Part shown: positions 54,266 through 63,341 of the stretch, piece after piece
Layout of the letters: each line of letters starts with the position of its first letter
Numbering within the stretch: position 1 is the first letter of the stretch
Source of the DNA: Rossellomorea aquimaris
Lineage (GTDB): Bacteria > Bacillota > Bacilli > Bacillales > Bacillaceae_B
NCBI RefSeq assembly: GCF_035590735.1
Contig: NZ_CP141595.1
Span: 3,257,001-3,321,000 of the forward strand
Length of the DNA: 64,000 bases
Direction: 5' to 3'
Program-made: the position numbers and the translations under genes
Notes under the pieces: model-generated
Told to the model about the DNA's origin: nothing
Databases searched by the model: none
Seen by the model: only the letters and a program-made list of their open reading frames with translations

Positions 54266-54618
54266 AATAAACTCGCTCCTTTCTCTAATTCCTTTAATGT
54301 TCCGATTAAATTAGAAATTCAAGAAATAAAAGCAAATTCCTTCTGCAGCCACCTGATAGTTGTTGAAGGAATTATTCGTTATTTACATAGTTTTCATTTA
54401 TTAGTGGATTTAAGAGTTTGTTTAAGATCGCTTATTTATAGCCCACAAGGTTTTTGAATGCATCCCAAAGAATTTTAGTTCAATTTCACCAGATTCTTCT
54501 ATACTTCTTTTTTTCGGTAATATAGATTTAGAAAAAGTTTTGAAAGTAGATTAGAGGATATCTCCAGTCTTACTAGAACTTATTTATAGATAGTAAATAG
54601 AAAAGGGGAAGATAAGAA

Positions 54619-55569
54619 GTGATCGATCAACTAATTCCGGCTATTATTGCTTTTATATTAGTCTCCGTTTTATCCCCGCTATTCATTGAACTGTTACGGA
54701 AATTAAAGCTCCTGCAACCGATACGAAAAGAACTTCCTTCCAATCATCAAATCAAAAAAGGGACTCCTTTAATGTTTGGCATCATTCTTTTTATCGGGAT
54801 TATCGTATCGTTATTTTTTTCACCTACACCACTGATGTATTTCCTGGCGATTACGTATATATTATTCAGCTTTATAGGTTTCCTGGATGATTTTTGGAAA
54901 GCTTCACGCCAGGATCCTGGAGGGGTATCAAGTAGAACCAAGCTTATTTTCCAATTTCTCTTTACGGGGGCTTTGCTTTTTTATTTGATGAGCGAACTCG
55001 GAATAAACTCAACGATTGGTATTTATCAAAATCTTTCTTTGAATCTTCCAATAGTAGTATATTTCATTGTCATCACCTTATTTATTGTCGGTTCTGCAAA
55101 TGCCATTAATTTTACAGACGGCTTGGACGGCCTTTTAGGAGTGGTTGCAATCCCTACCTATTTCTTCTTTTTTATGATTTCGGACAAAAGTGAGGTGCAG
55201 CTTTTTTGTTTAATCATGATCGGATGCTTACTCGGGTTTCTCATTTATAATATCTTTCCTGCCAGAGCTTTTATGGGGGATACAGGGTCATTAGCGATAG
55301 GCGGTTCCCTTTCTTTTCTTGCCATTATCGAGAAAGTTGAGATTCTCATTCCCGTTTTATTCTTTATCTATTTTGCTGAACAGCTATCGGTTATATTACA
55401 AGTTGCTTCATTTAAATCGACAGGGAAACGAATTTTCAGAATGACTCCGATTCATTATCACTACGGCTTAAAATATGGCTGGGGTGAAACGACCATTGTT
55501 ACCGCCTTTGGGTTTGTTTCGTGGATTTGTACGTTTATCTGTTATGCTTATTGGAAGTTTGTTCTCTAG
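54619..55569 (+). CDS. MraY/WecA-family phosphoglycosyltransferase, orphan paralog
   Basis: 316-residue polytopic transferase (about ten helices) that would transfer a phospho-sugar nucleotide moiety to undecaprenyl phosphate. Signatures: KKGTPLMFG, cytoplasmic DDFWK, NFTDGLDGLLG (catalytic Asp pair), AFMGDTGSLAIGG, and RMTPIHYHYGLKYGWGE. The last segment aligns with the MraY HHH motif PIHHH, with the middle His replaced by Tyr (Tyr280). Start is GTG at 54619 after GGAAGATAAGAA. It stands alone, not in a division/cell-wall cluster, so the main mraY is presumably elsewhere. Confidence 0.85.
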   Translation: MIDQLIPAIIAFILVSVLSPLFIELLRKLKLLQPIRKELPSNHQIKKGTPLMFGIILFIGIIVSLFFSPTPLMYFLAITYILFSFIGFLDDFWKASRQDPGGVSSRTKLIFQFLFTGALLFYLMSELGINSTIGIYQNLSLNLPIVVYFIVITLFIVGSANAINFTDGLDGLLGVVAIPTYFFFFMISDKSEVQLFCLIMIGCLLGFLIYNIFPARAFMGDTGSLAIGGSLSFLAIIEKVEILIPVLFFIYFAEQLSVILQVASFKSTGKRIFRMTPIHYHYGLKYGWGETTIVTAFGFVSWICTFICYAYWKFVL

Positions 55570-55580
55570 CCATAAGGTAA

Positions 55581-56017
55581 AAGACGCTGGGACAAAACTA
55601 AAAAATCACGAAATAAAGATTATTAATAGAAGTGTAGGTTCTTAATACCGCTAATGATTTCCCTGCAAGACTACCCTTTCCGCGGGTAGCCCGTGAGCCT
55701 CCTCGGCAAGCCTGCGGGAAGAAAAGCGGAGGGGCTTTGTTCAGAGGCGGGTGGCATAAGGCGAAGCGGCCACGAAGGCGTTCTTTGCCTTCTTGGACGA
55801 TTTGACTTATGACATGCGCCTCTAAGCCCCGGAGCTGGACGGGTTTCACATAAGCTACTTTTCCCGCAGGAGTCTTCGTCTTGCACTCCAATCAACCACT
55901 GGAAACTGCTAAAATCTAAAGGACCAAGATTAAATAATAAACCCGAACCAATCTGCCTCTTAGTAGCGGATTGGTTCGGGTCTTACTTAGACTAAAACAC
56001 TTTTGTCCCAGCCTCTT
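55581..56017. mobile_element. Non-coding repeat element with GCTGGGACAAAA inverted ends
   Basis: Left end AAGACGCTGGGACAAAA (55581-55597) and right end (reverse complement of 56001-56017) AAGAGGCTGGGACAAAA form 17-base inverted repeats with one mismatch. Inside, CTTTCCGCGGG, GAGCCTCCTCGGC and CCCGCAGGAGTC belong to the palindromic family of the 5.5 and 43.5 kb modules, split by an unrelated GC-rich segment. A terminator-like hairpin ACCCGAACCAATC / GATTGGTTCGGGT (55941-55981) lies near the right end. Small open frames inside are artefacts. It fills most of the 471-base gap. Confidence 0.7.
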
Positions 56018-56040
56018 TTGATTTATTCACTTCTATCAAT

Positions 56041-56883
56041 TCAGACCAAGTGAAAAGAGTCTTTCACCATCCCGCTGAATTTTTCTTGTTCTTCTAGATG
56101 AGGTGAATGGTTACTATTTTCAAAGATATAAAATGTTGAATTGGGAATAAGATTGAAAATCTCTTCTGAATACACAAATGGACATTGAGAGTCGTGTTTC
56201 CCACAAAAAACGATTGTCGGGGTTTTTATGTTCGAAATGTCTTCTCTGATATCAAACGTTGGCAATTCGTTATAAGCATAATACTCTAAACGTTTTTGAA
56301 CCACTTTTCCACTGCTTGGCTTAGAATAGTATTCATCATATCTGCTTGGGTCATTCAGAGACATTTTCGTCCATTCCCTACGTGCGTGCTTCCGTTCTTC
56401 TCTTGTTGCATCATCGGATTTCAGGATGGAAAATACCTCTTTCAATCGGTCGTTATTGGGATTTTCATCACAATAAATGCTTTCCTGATCGTCCATATAT
56501 TCCTTTGTAGCTGAGGCTCCGCCTACAATCAACCGTTTTAGAGAATCCGGATGATCAGCAGCATAAACCAGCCCTAACATCCCACCTGTTGAATGTCCTG
56601 CAAAATTCCAGCTATCATACCCTAAAGCAGATCGGATAGCTTCCAGATCCTTGCAGGTTTCACTCATACTTAACTCATCTTCATCTTGAATCTCAGTGGA
56701 ATTCCCCGATTCTTTCAAATTGACAAGGTACACTTTAAAGTCGTCCACAAACCGGTCAGCAAAGTGGTAGCCACGCTCGTTAAACTCGCTATATAGATGA
56801 GTCACACATAATGGTTCACCATTCCCGGCTTCAAATATTTCGAAATCTCCTCGATCAGTTTTAATTAGCTTTTGTTCCCACAT
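56041..56883 (-). CDS. Alpha/beta hydrolase, paralog of the 25 kb gene
   Basis: 280 residues with a complete triad: Ser in FAGHSTGGMLG, Asp in FCGKHDSQCPF, His in FENSNHSPHLEEQE. It shares with the 24976-25857 gene the opening GEPLCVTHLYSEFNERGYHF and most of the core. Proline iminopeptidase-like or thioesterase-like activity is possible, substrate unknown. ATG at 56883 follows GGGGGATAAAAC. Confidence 0.82.
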   Translation of the reverse strand: MWEQKLIKTDRGDFEIFEAGNGEPLCVTHLYSEFNERGYHFADRFVDDFKVYLVNLKESGNSTEIQDEDELSMSETCKDLEAIRSALGYDSWNFAGHSTGGMLGLVYAADHPDSLKRLIVGGASATKEYMDDQESIYCDENPNNDRLKEVFSILKSDDATREERKHARREWTKMSLNDPSRYDEYYSKPSSGKVVQKRLEYYAYNELPTFDIREDISNIKTPTIVFCGKHDSQCPFVYSEEIFNLIPNSTFYIFENSNHSPHLEEQEKFSGMVKDSFHLV

Positions 56884-57127
56884 GTTTTATCCCCCATTCA
56901 CTCTTCACGGCCCGTTAACTGAAAACAAGAAAAGCCGTAGAGGCGCTATAAATTTAACTGTTTTTTATCTAAATTGATTTTTCCCGAAGTAGAAAGAAGT
57001 AGGATGATACCTTTCACTAAATTCTCCTTCTGTGGGATTCCTGCTCAACCAACTAGTACTTACTATCTATTAGACGTTTGTAAAAGAGTGAAAGTTTCGA
57101 TTTTTTCATTTCATTGAAAAATTTATA

Positions 57128-57173
57128 GGGCAATAGCTGGAGATCATTTTGGTGATCTTCAGCTATTGCCCCC
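57128..57173. terminator. Strong hairpin before the GNAT gene end
   Basis: GGGCAATAGCTG / CAGCTATTGCCC with an inner AGATCA / TGATCT stem, about 120 bases after the stop of the gene at 57293; TATAAATTTTT follows on the minus strand. The rest of the 409-base gap 56884-57292 shows nothing else. Confidence 0.6.
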
Positions 57174-57292
57174 TTTCGTTTAAGTGAAATAATTCACATA
57201 CTCCTCTAATTTACAACCTCTACATATACAAGAGTGCTTCCGTTTAAATGAATAAGTATTATATAAATAAGTGGAATCCTCTTTCACAAAGC

Positions 57293-57856
57293 TTACTTTA
57301 TTTTTGAATAAATACATGTGTCAGTCAGCTTGCTGCCATCTGAGGATAACTCATCATTTCTTAAGGTTCCTTCTAATTCAAAACCTAGTTTTACTGGAAT
57401 CGAACGACTTTTATTGTTTGTTGATTCACATCTTATTTCAATCCTTCTAAAGTTGAATTGCTGAAAGCCAAGGTTAGTTAACTCACTTACTGCTTCTGTC
57501 ATATATCCCTTGCCACTAAATTGCGAGTTAATCCAGTATCCAATTTCACATTTAGAAATCTTCCAATCAATTCTGTGGAGGCTGGCCGTTCCAATAAAAC
57601 CATTAGTACCTTTATGAAAGATAAGATAGCGAAAGCTTTCTCTTTTCAAAAAATCTATATAGGCGTTTCTCAGGAGAATTTCTGTTTCTTCAACAGTAGG
57701 AATTTCCTGAAATAAAGCCAACCATTGCTTTAACTCATTAATTGAATCCTTAATAGCTTGGTGTACTACATTCCCTTCCCCAGCTTGTTGTGGTGCTCGA
57801 AGAATTAATCTGTCTGTTTCTAATTGGAACGGAACATCTATTAAAATAGGATTCAT
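57293..57856 (-). CDS. GNAT acetyltransferase, RimJ/RimL-like
   Basis: 187 residues: TDRLILRAPQQAGEGN opening, ISKCEIGYWINSQFSGKGYM then TEAVSELTNLGFQQFNFRRI with the acetyl-CoA loop (FSGKGYMTEA), then ESTNNKSRSIPVKLGFELEG. The family acetylates ribosomal-protein N-termini, amino acids or antibiotics; substrate unknown. ATG follows GGAGAGGGGAAT. Confidence 0.85.
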   Translation of the reverse strand: MNPILIDVPFQLETDRLILRAPQQAGEGNVVHQAIKDSINELKQWLALFQEIPTVEETEILLRNAYIDFLKRESFRYLIFHKGTNGFIGTASLHRIDWKISKCEIGYWINSQFSGKGYMTEAVSELTNLGFQQFNFRRIEIRCESTNNKSRSIPVKLGFELEGTLRNDELSSDGSKLTDTCIYSKIK

Positions 57857-58025
57857 ATAATTCCCCTCTCCAAACCTTTAAATTAAGACCTAATGAAACT
57901 CATATATTAAGTGTAATTCAACAAAAAACACATTAATCCTCCAGACCAAAGTACTTAAATATGTTATAAAATTAAACAGCCCGCTAATCCAATAACATCA
58001 AAAAAAAGCGTTAATCCTTCTTAGA

Positions 58026-58112
58026 TCAAAGCCCATTTTTATGCTTCTTCTTTCTGTATAAGCTTTGCACCATTCGCTGCCGTTGAGTTTTATCTTGTTT
58101 GTCAGAACTCAT
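58026..58112 (-). CDS. Possible 28-residue basic small ORF
   Basis: In the 321-base gap 57857-58177: MSSDKQDKTQRQRMVQSLYR then KKKHKNGL and a stop, with AAGAAGGGAATAGAAACT before the ATG. The ribosome site is weak. It is very basic and could be a tiny RNA-binding protein or chance. Nothing else is seen in the gap. Confidence 0.25.
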   Translation of the reverse strand: MSSDKQDKTQRQRMVQSLYRKKKHKNGL

Positions 58113-58177
58113 AGTTTCTATTCCCTTCTTTCAACGATCAGTTTGGTTTAGACAATAAGTTTGACTTTAAACATTTA

Positions 58178-60133
58178 TTACAAAACCCTAAAACCATCCA
58201 TACTCTCTCCAAGTATATAGTGTGAAAACCACATCAGATTCTGCTTCATAATAGCCCGAGGTATTCCAGGTTTGTCAGAGCTATATCCCATTCCTTCGAA
58301 TATGACTAATTCTGTATCCACTCCCATATCACTTAGTCCTTTATATAGCTCATATGCATTCGGAAGTGGAACTCTTGCGTCCTTTTCTCCATGTTGGATC
58401 AAGGTAGGTGTACAGGCAGATTGAATATAGGTCATGGGTGAAGATTGAGCATAGATCTCTGGGTCATTCCATGGTGTATCTCCTACATGCATCCTGATAA
58501 ATGAAGGTAAATCTGTATTCACGTAATTGGTGACCCAATTACTAATTCCACCTCCAACTGAAATTGCCTTAAATCGATCACTATAGGTAGAGCAGAATGC
58601 TGATATGAATCCACCTTGGCTCCATCCCATCACCCCTACTCGATCCTTATCTGCAATCCCCCGGTCCACGAGTGCATCCACTCCCGATATCACATCCTGA
58701 TAGTCACCGATTCCCAGGTTTCGATAGTTCGCCTTTAAGAAGTCATTCCCATATCCTGAACTTCCTCTGTAGTTCGGTTCTAAAACGATAAAGCCCTTTT
58801 CAATAAACGACTCAATAGGATATTTTTCATTGAAGCAGCTTGAATGGATGGGGAAGGAAGCCCAGGCTGGACCGCCATGGATGAAGACCAATAAGGGATA
58901 TTTTTTATTCCAATCAACGTCTATTGGGGTTGTTAATATCCCTTCTATTTCAAGATTATCACTGCTACTCCATGAGATGATCTCCCTGTTACTTTTCAGT
59001 TTCCCCTCAAACAGACCATTCTCGTTTGTTATTTTTTCATCATCTAAATAGACGTCAAAGGCTTCATTGGGTGCTGCCTTAAGATAGGACAAATGATTTC
59101 CATCCCCTGCTATAGAAGCCTCCATGATACAGCACTCCGTAGTTTCGCTTAACATATCCAGCTTTCCATCTTCAGTTAGTAACCCGATAAGATAATTTGT
59201 TTTATCCTGCCACATCAGTAGAATCCCTTTAGCTGTCCAACGTATTGGAATAACCCTCCGGTCAAAATCTATCAATGGTTGAATCCGCTCACCGCTCGTA
59301 AGATCATAGATTTCGAGTGTACTGTCCATGATATGTGTCTTATAGTACTCTTTCTCTCGTATGCTTGCTGAATAACATATTTTGTTACCATGAGGAGAAA
59401 AGCAAACGTTCCCTCCCAATAACTTATCTCCAATCAGCTTCTGTAACTCTCCTGATTGACGATCGAGTATGTAGAGATCTCCATTCTGACCATCTTCTCC
59501 ATCGGGGCTTGGCTTAGCCATGAGCACCACCTTTTCCCCATTGTCTGAAACATTAAATTCGTGGATGTGAAAATCCCTGCCGTTCGTTAGTTGATACGGA
59601 ACATTTTCATCAAGACCGGTAGAACCTTTTAATTCCACATACCATAAAGAATCATTCTTGTATTCTCTGCCTACATGGTGGAAATCTCCATATGTTTCCC
59701 TGCGTACCTTAATTTCCTCAGATTCACGTGACTGTGTAACATAATAAAAGCCCTTGCCGGTAGGGTCCCATTTGAATTGACTTACCCCTTCTTTCTCATC
59801 CGTCACTTGAACCCTGCCATCACCATCGATCGACTCCATAAAGATCTGATTCTTCTTATCACCGTCACCCACTGAACGAAGGTAGGCAATATGTCTAGAG
59901 TCCGGAGACCATAATGGGCATGTACCTTCTATACCGTTGGTGGTGAATGCGTAACATTCCCTCTTATTTTTTTCATATATCCATATGTGATTCCTATATG
60001 TATTGCTTTCCCAGTCAGCTGTGTTTTTGACAAATGCTACGTTATTGCCATCCTCACTTATGTTTAAGCTTGATATGGTTGGTATTGAAAGAAGCTCTTC
60101 TATAGTTAGATATGTTTTTTCATTCCTATTCAT
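58178..60133 (-). CDS. S9-family prolyl oligopeptidase-like peptidase, catalytic His replaced
   Basis: 651 residues: N-terminal beta-propeller (about 1-380, repeats such as CPLWSPDSRHIAYLRSVGDG) and C-terminal alpha/beta hydrolase domain (FIHGGPAWASF, Ser in VGVMGWSQGGFISAF near 507, Asp in HGEKDARVPLP near 590). The expected catalytic His lies in GMGHS-like segments in relatives; here it reads FEGMGYSSDKP (Tyr617, codon TAT at 58283-58285). It would act on short peptides or acylated amino acids, but activity is doubtful. ATG at 60133. Confidence 0.82.
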   Translation of the reverse strand: MNRNEKTYLTIEELLSIPTISSLNISEDGNNVAFVKNTADWESNTYRNHIWIYEKNKRECYAFTTNGIEGTCPLWSPDSRHIAYLRSVGDGDKKNQIFMESIDGDGRVQVTDEKEGVSQFKWDPTGKGFYYVTQSRESEEIKVRRETYGDFHHVGREYKNDSLWYVELKGSTGLDENVPYQLTNGRDFHIHEFNVSDNGEKVVLMAKPSPDGEDGQNGDLYILDRQSGELQKLIGDKLLGGNVCFSPHGNKICYSASIREKEYYKTHIMDSTLEIYDLTSGERIQPLIDFDRRVIPIRWTAKGILLMWQDKTNYLIGLLTEDGKLDMLSETTECCIMEASIAGDGNHLSYLKAAPNEAFDVYLDDEKITNENGLFEGKLKSNREIISWSSSDNLEIEGILTTPIDVDWNKKYPLLVFIHGGPAWASFPIHSSCFNEKYPIESFIEKGFIVLEPNYRGSSGYGNDFLKANYRNLGIGDYQDVISGVDALVDRGIADKDRVGVMGWSQGGFISAFCSTYSDRFKAISVGGGISNWVTNYVNTDLPSFIRMHVGDTPWNDPEIYAQSSPMTYIQSACTPTLIQHGEKDARVPLPNAYELYKGLSDMGVDTELVIFEGMGYSSDKPGIPRAIMKQNLMWFSHYILGESMDGFRVL

Positions 60134-60195
60134 TCATAAACCCCTTCCGTGTAAAATTCTAATACTTCCTATCCGTTCAATGAGAAAGCAATTAT

Positions 60196-60876
60196 TTAGC
60201 TTATATGATCTGCAAGCAAATGTATTAATCCCTCAGCTGTCTCTTTTTTACTACTATACTTTATTGGTAATTGAAATGTAGAAACAATAAAATGTTCTGA
60301 TTCTTCACCATAGAGTGAACCTGTTTTATTAGCAACCATGAATTCCGCTTTGGAAGTCTCCATTCTAAGCTTTGCCCTTTCGAATAAGTACTCATGATCA
60401 ACTGTATGTTCTAACTTAAAACCGACGAGTAAGACGTTTGGATTCCATTTTTTTATCTGAGATAATACTTTTGGGGCTTTCTTAAAATGAATGATTGGTG
60501 GTTCATCACTCGTCATTTTCCCTGTCTCCAAAATTGGATTTCCTCGTTGGTCGAATACTTTATCAACAACCCAATCCGATCCGGCAGCTGCCATGATCAC
60601 AACATCAATTTGTTCAGATTGTACAAGTTTTTTGATTTTCCCACCTAAATCATCTATACCCTCAAATTGTATCAAGCGCATGTTTCGATGGTTTTCAGGA
60701 AGTTTTGCAAAATAGCCGTGTAAGTAGATGACCTCTGCTTCATGGTTCAACGCTTCTTCCGCTAAATAACACCCCATTGTCCCTTTTGCTAAATTAGTAT
60801 GTCCCCTGACGGTATCCCACTTTTCCAGGGTACCTCCGCTTGTTACCAGGATCTTCTTTCCTGTTAATAGACTCAT
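60196..60876 (-). CDS. CoaB-like (DFP family) stand-alone protein
   Basis: 226 residues of the phosphopantothenoylcysteine synthetase (DFP) domain: KKILVTSGGTLEKWDTVRGHTNLAKGTMG nucleotide loop, VIMAAAGSDWVVDK, KTGSLYG and IKYSSKKETAEGLIHLLADHI end. CoaB is normally fused to CoaC in Coa BC; here there is no decarboxylase domain. Could be a separate synthetase or another CTP/ATP-using enzyme. ATG at 60876. Sixty-two bases after this gene comes the S9 peptidase. Confidence 0.72.
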   Translation of the reverse strand: MSLLTGKKILVTSGGTLEKWDTVRGHTNLAKGTMGCYLAEEALNHEAEVIYLHGYFAKLPENHRNMRLIQFEGIDDLGGKIKKLVQSEQIDVVIMAAAGSDWVVDKVFDQRGNPILETGKMTSDEPPIIHFKKAPKVLSQIKKWNPNVLLVGFKLEHTVDHEYLFERAKLRMETSKAEFMVANKTGSLYGEESEHFIVSTFQLPIKYSSKKETAEGLIHLLADHIS

Positions 60877-60984
60877 ATATTCACCTACTATTTTCTTTTC
60901 GCAATCATATGTAATTTCATTGATAAACTGGCCATTCGGTTATATCTTGACTCTCTACCCGAATTCTTCTCAAAAAAAGACTCT

Positions 60985-61479
60985 TCAAGAACCCGATATG
61001 GCAAAAACGGATTGTTCATTTCCAAAGCGTTGAATCTTCTTCTCTAAACTCATCCCTACCGATAATAATAGTTTGCAAGATGCCTTATTTTGTGACTGTG
61101 TTTCGGCCATGACTTTGTCTAATTTCAGGGTATGAATCCCATAATGTAATACCCTATTGATTACTTCTCTGGCAAGACCCTTCCCCCAGAACTCCGGTAA
61201 AAATTGATAGCCGATTTCTGTGTGAATTCCATCATGATAGGTATCAAGGAAGACCATTCCTACAAATTCCCGGGAACTTTTATTGAAAATAGTCCAATAA
61301 TGCTCCTTATTTGGCGAAAGGACCATTTCATGAAATCTTTGTGTAAATGACTCTTCATTAACTGTCCCACCTAAATATTTTCGTACCTGATCGTTGTCAT
61401 ATAATTTTTTTATTTGGTAGGAATCACTATCCTTTAACACGTGTAACTCGCATCTTTCTGTGGACAACAAAGGCTTCAC
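60985..61479 (-). CDS. GNAT family acetyltransferase
   Basis: 164 residues: FTQRFHEMVLSPNKEHYWTI; TEIGYQFLPEFWGKGLAREV (acetyl-CoA loop WGKGLA) and ETQSQNKASCKLLLSVGMSL. RimJ/RimL-like; substrate unknown. ATG at 61479 preceded by AAAGGGGTGAAGCC. Codes for a protein typical of Bacillus paralog families, also found at 57293 and 63342. Confidence 0.83.
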   Translation of the reverse strand: MKPLLSTERCELHVLKDSDSYQIKKLYDNDQVRKYLGGTVNEESFTQRFHEMVLSPNKEHYWTIFNKSSREFVGMVFLDTYHDGIHTEIGYQFLPEFWGKGLAREVINRVLHYGIHTLKLDKVMAETQSQNKASCKLLLSVGMSLEKKIQRFGNEQSVFAISGS

Positions 61480-61608
61480 CCCTTTTTTATAATGAGGGTT
61501 GCCGCTTGTTAAGCGATTCAGCTATTCAACCCAGATTCTTCATTAGTATCTAATCTTCCTAAAGACTCAAAGGTAATATAGGAGACCCATCCCCATAATA
61601 ATCACACC

Positions 61609-61812
61609 TTAGACCATAAATCCTACTCCACCAATTCCTCTAATAAAGACAATACCTATTACAAAGGATATAAAACCTATAATTGATATAGATAAGGGAA
61701 TTATGAACCCTCTTTTACTTTTCGGTCTAATAAAATGAATAGAACTCAAAATCAAAATTGCAGTCAACGTTGACACAGCAATTACTGCATCTCCATAGTA
61801 CTCCCACCACAT
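61609..61812 (-). CDS. Small membrane protein, YesK-like
   Basis: 67 residues, two hydrophobic segments (VIAVSTLTAILILSSIHFI and IIPLSISIIGFISFVIGIVF) separated by a basic loop RPKSKRG, resembling YesK-type small proteins. GAAGGGGGGATTTCA precedes the ATG. Function unknown. Confidence 0.55.
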   Translation of the reverse strand: MWWEYYGDAVIAVSTLTAILILSSIHFIRPKSKRGFIIPLSISIIGFISFVIGIVFIRGIGGVGFMV

Positions 61813-61895
61813 TGAAATCCCCCCTTCGTATTGACCTTACATAATGATGACGATTACCAAGGAATGATTTTATCTCTTTCAGTTAAAGAAGAAGT

Positions 61896-62726
61896 TTATT
61901 CAAACGGGATACTATACCAAATATAATTAAGCTTATTCCTAAATCCTATATTTTCTGCAACTGAAACAGAAGGTTCATTGATCTCCATACAATCCCAATA
62001 CGGAATAATCCCATTCTCTAAGCAGTCTTTAACAAAAGCATGAGCTCCCTTTTGGGCAAGCTTTTTCCCTTGATGATGTGGTAACGTCTCAATGTCAATG
62101 CCATGCACATTTCCAGCTACAACTCCTGAAAAACAAACGCTTACAATTTCTTTTTCATAAACAACCATATACCCGACACCATGATTTAAGAACCTTTCAA
62201 ACGATGGCCAAAACTCTAATATTTTCGAATGCAAAAATCCAATGTTTTTATATGTTACGTAGCCTTTGTTTTCCAACATACATTTTGTGATTTTAACTGT
62301 TTCATATCCTTGCTCTAAAATAGGTTCATTTTTCTGTATATAATGATCCTGTTGTAATTCATACACTCTTTGATAGTAACCCCTCAAATCTTCGCCAAAT
62401 ACGTTTTTAATCGGCTTATTCCATTTTGAATGGTCACCTATCGCTTCAAAACCTGTTAAACCCATTCTTCTGGCCTCGGGTTTGATTACTGTATTAAAAA
62501 AATGGTTCAGTTGACAATTAAAACCCTCATTCTCTTCGTTTCCAATAAAGATAAAACCATTATTGCTCCCCAGCCAAATAAATCCAGAGGTAGGAGCATG
62601 AAGATCATCTACAAATATGCGACCGGAATTCCAACCTTCAATGACGGCTCTTGATTCCAAGAGTCCCCTGTGCACTAATAATTCTTTGCATTTATAAAAT
62701 TCAGACTGTTCAAGCTCTGAAATCAT
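61896..62726 (-). CDS. GNAT acetyltransferase (PF12746-like)
   Basis: 276 residues with an N-terminal half of unknown fold and a C-terminal GNAT domain: GYMVVYEKEIVSVCFSGVVA, ETLPHHQGKKLAQKGAHAFV (acetyl-CoA loop HQGKKLA) and EINEPSVSVAENIGF. Matches the Bacillus GNAT_acetyltr_2 group. Start MISELEQSEF follows GGAGAAAGGATGAAAACGG. Substrate unknown. Confidence 0.78.
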   Translation of the reverse strand: MISELEQSEFYKCKELLVHRGLLESRAVIEGWNSGRIFVDDLHAPTSGFIWLGSNNGFIFIGNEENEGFNCQLNHFFNTVIKPEARRMGLTGFEAIGDHSKWNKPIKNVFGEDLRGYYQRVYELQQDHYIQKNEPILEQGYETVKITKCMLENKGYVTYKNIGFLHSKILEFWPSFERFLNHGVGYMVVYEKEIVSVCFSGVVAGNVHGIDIETLPHHQGKKLAQKGAHAFVKDCLENGIIPYWDCMEINEPSVSVAENIGFRNKLNYIWYSIPFE

Positions 62727-62799
62727 CCGTTTTCATCCTTTCTCCTGACTATAAACCACTATTCAATTATCTGGATAAAGACGCTCGATTGAAATCCCA

Positions 62800-63324
62800 T
62801 TATTGGTCAGAACTAAGATATTTATTCTTAATCAACCTTCGATGGTGAACTTCATGCCCCGCTATAATGTACCCAAGCGCACGGGCTGTCACTTCGGAGC
62901 CATTGGCGTTTCCACGCTGGCGCAAGGCTTCTTCATCCATACTGCTTAGAAGAAGAATGGTGTGTTGGCGGACAAGAGCTTGCTGATTTAAAAGGTCCGA
63001 TAATGAAAAGCGATTGAACTGCCCTCTTCTCACATACTCATCATCATTATAACCAGGCAGCTTTTCCTGTTCTCCCCTAGCAATACTGAGAAGGCGGTAG
63101 CACATAATGCGCTCCGTGTCGGTTATATGGCCGATGACTTCCTTGATTGTCCATTTTCCCGGAGCATACTGATACTGGGCCGTTTCCTCACTTAAGTCTT
63201 TTAACAAATTCATCGTTTCCTTTTGTTGATCATCAAGAATATGGAGCAGTTCTCCATCTGGGACATTGTTTACATATTCCTTATAATACGGAGGATATTC
63301 GTTTGTTTCTGGTTTACACAACAT
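62800..63324 (-). CDS. DinB-superfamily protein (DinB_2)
   Basis: 174 residues: metal-binding His pattern in VIGHITDTERIMCYRLL (His near 66) and GHEVHHRRLIKN (His-x3-His near 158-162). ATG at 63324 follows AAGGAGTGGAAGCT. YfiT-type proteins in other bacilli are metal-dependent hydrolases or thiol transferases; role unknown. Independent of the DinB-like gene at 34383. Confidence 0.82.
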   Translation of the reverse strand: MLCKPETNEYPPYYKEYVNNVPDGELLHILDDQQKETMNLLKDLSEETAQYQYAPGKWTIKEVIGHITDTERIMCYRLLSIARGEQEKLPGYNDDEYVRRGQFNRFSLSDLLNQQALVRQHTILLLSSMDEEALRQRGNANGSEVTARALGYIIAGHEVHHRRLIKNKYLSSDQ

Positions 63325-63341
63325 AGCTTCCACTCCTTTTT

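Noticed and set aside
55598..55895. Two minus-strand ORFs in the 55.6 kb element
   Set aside because: Pro/Ala/Arg-rich translation of repeat blocks shared with other non-coding copies.
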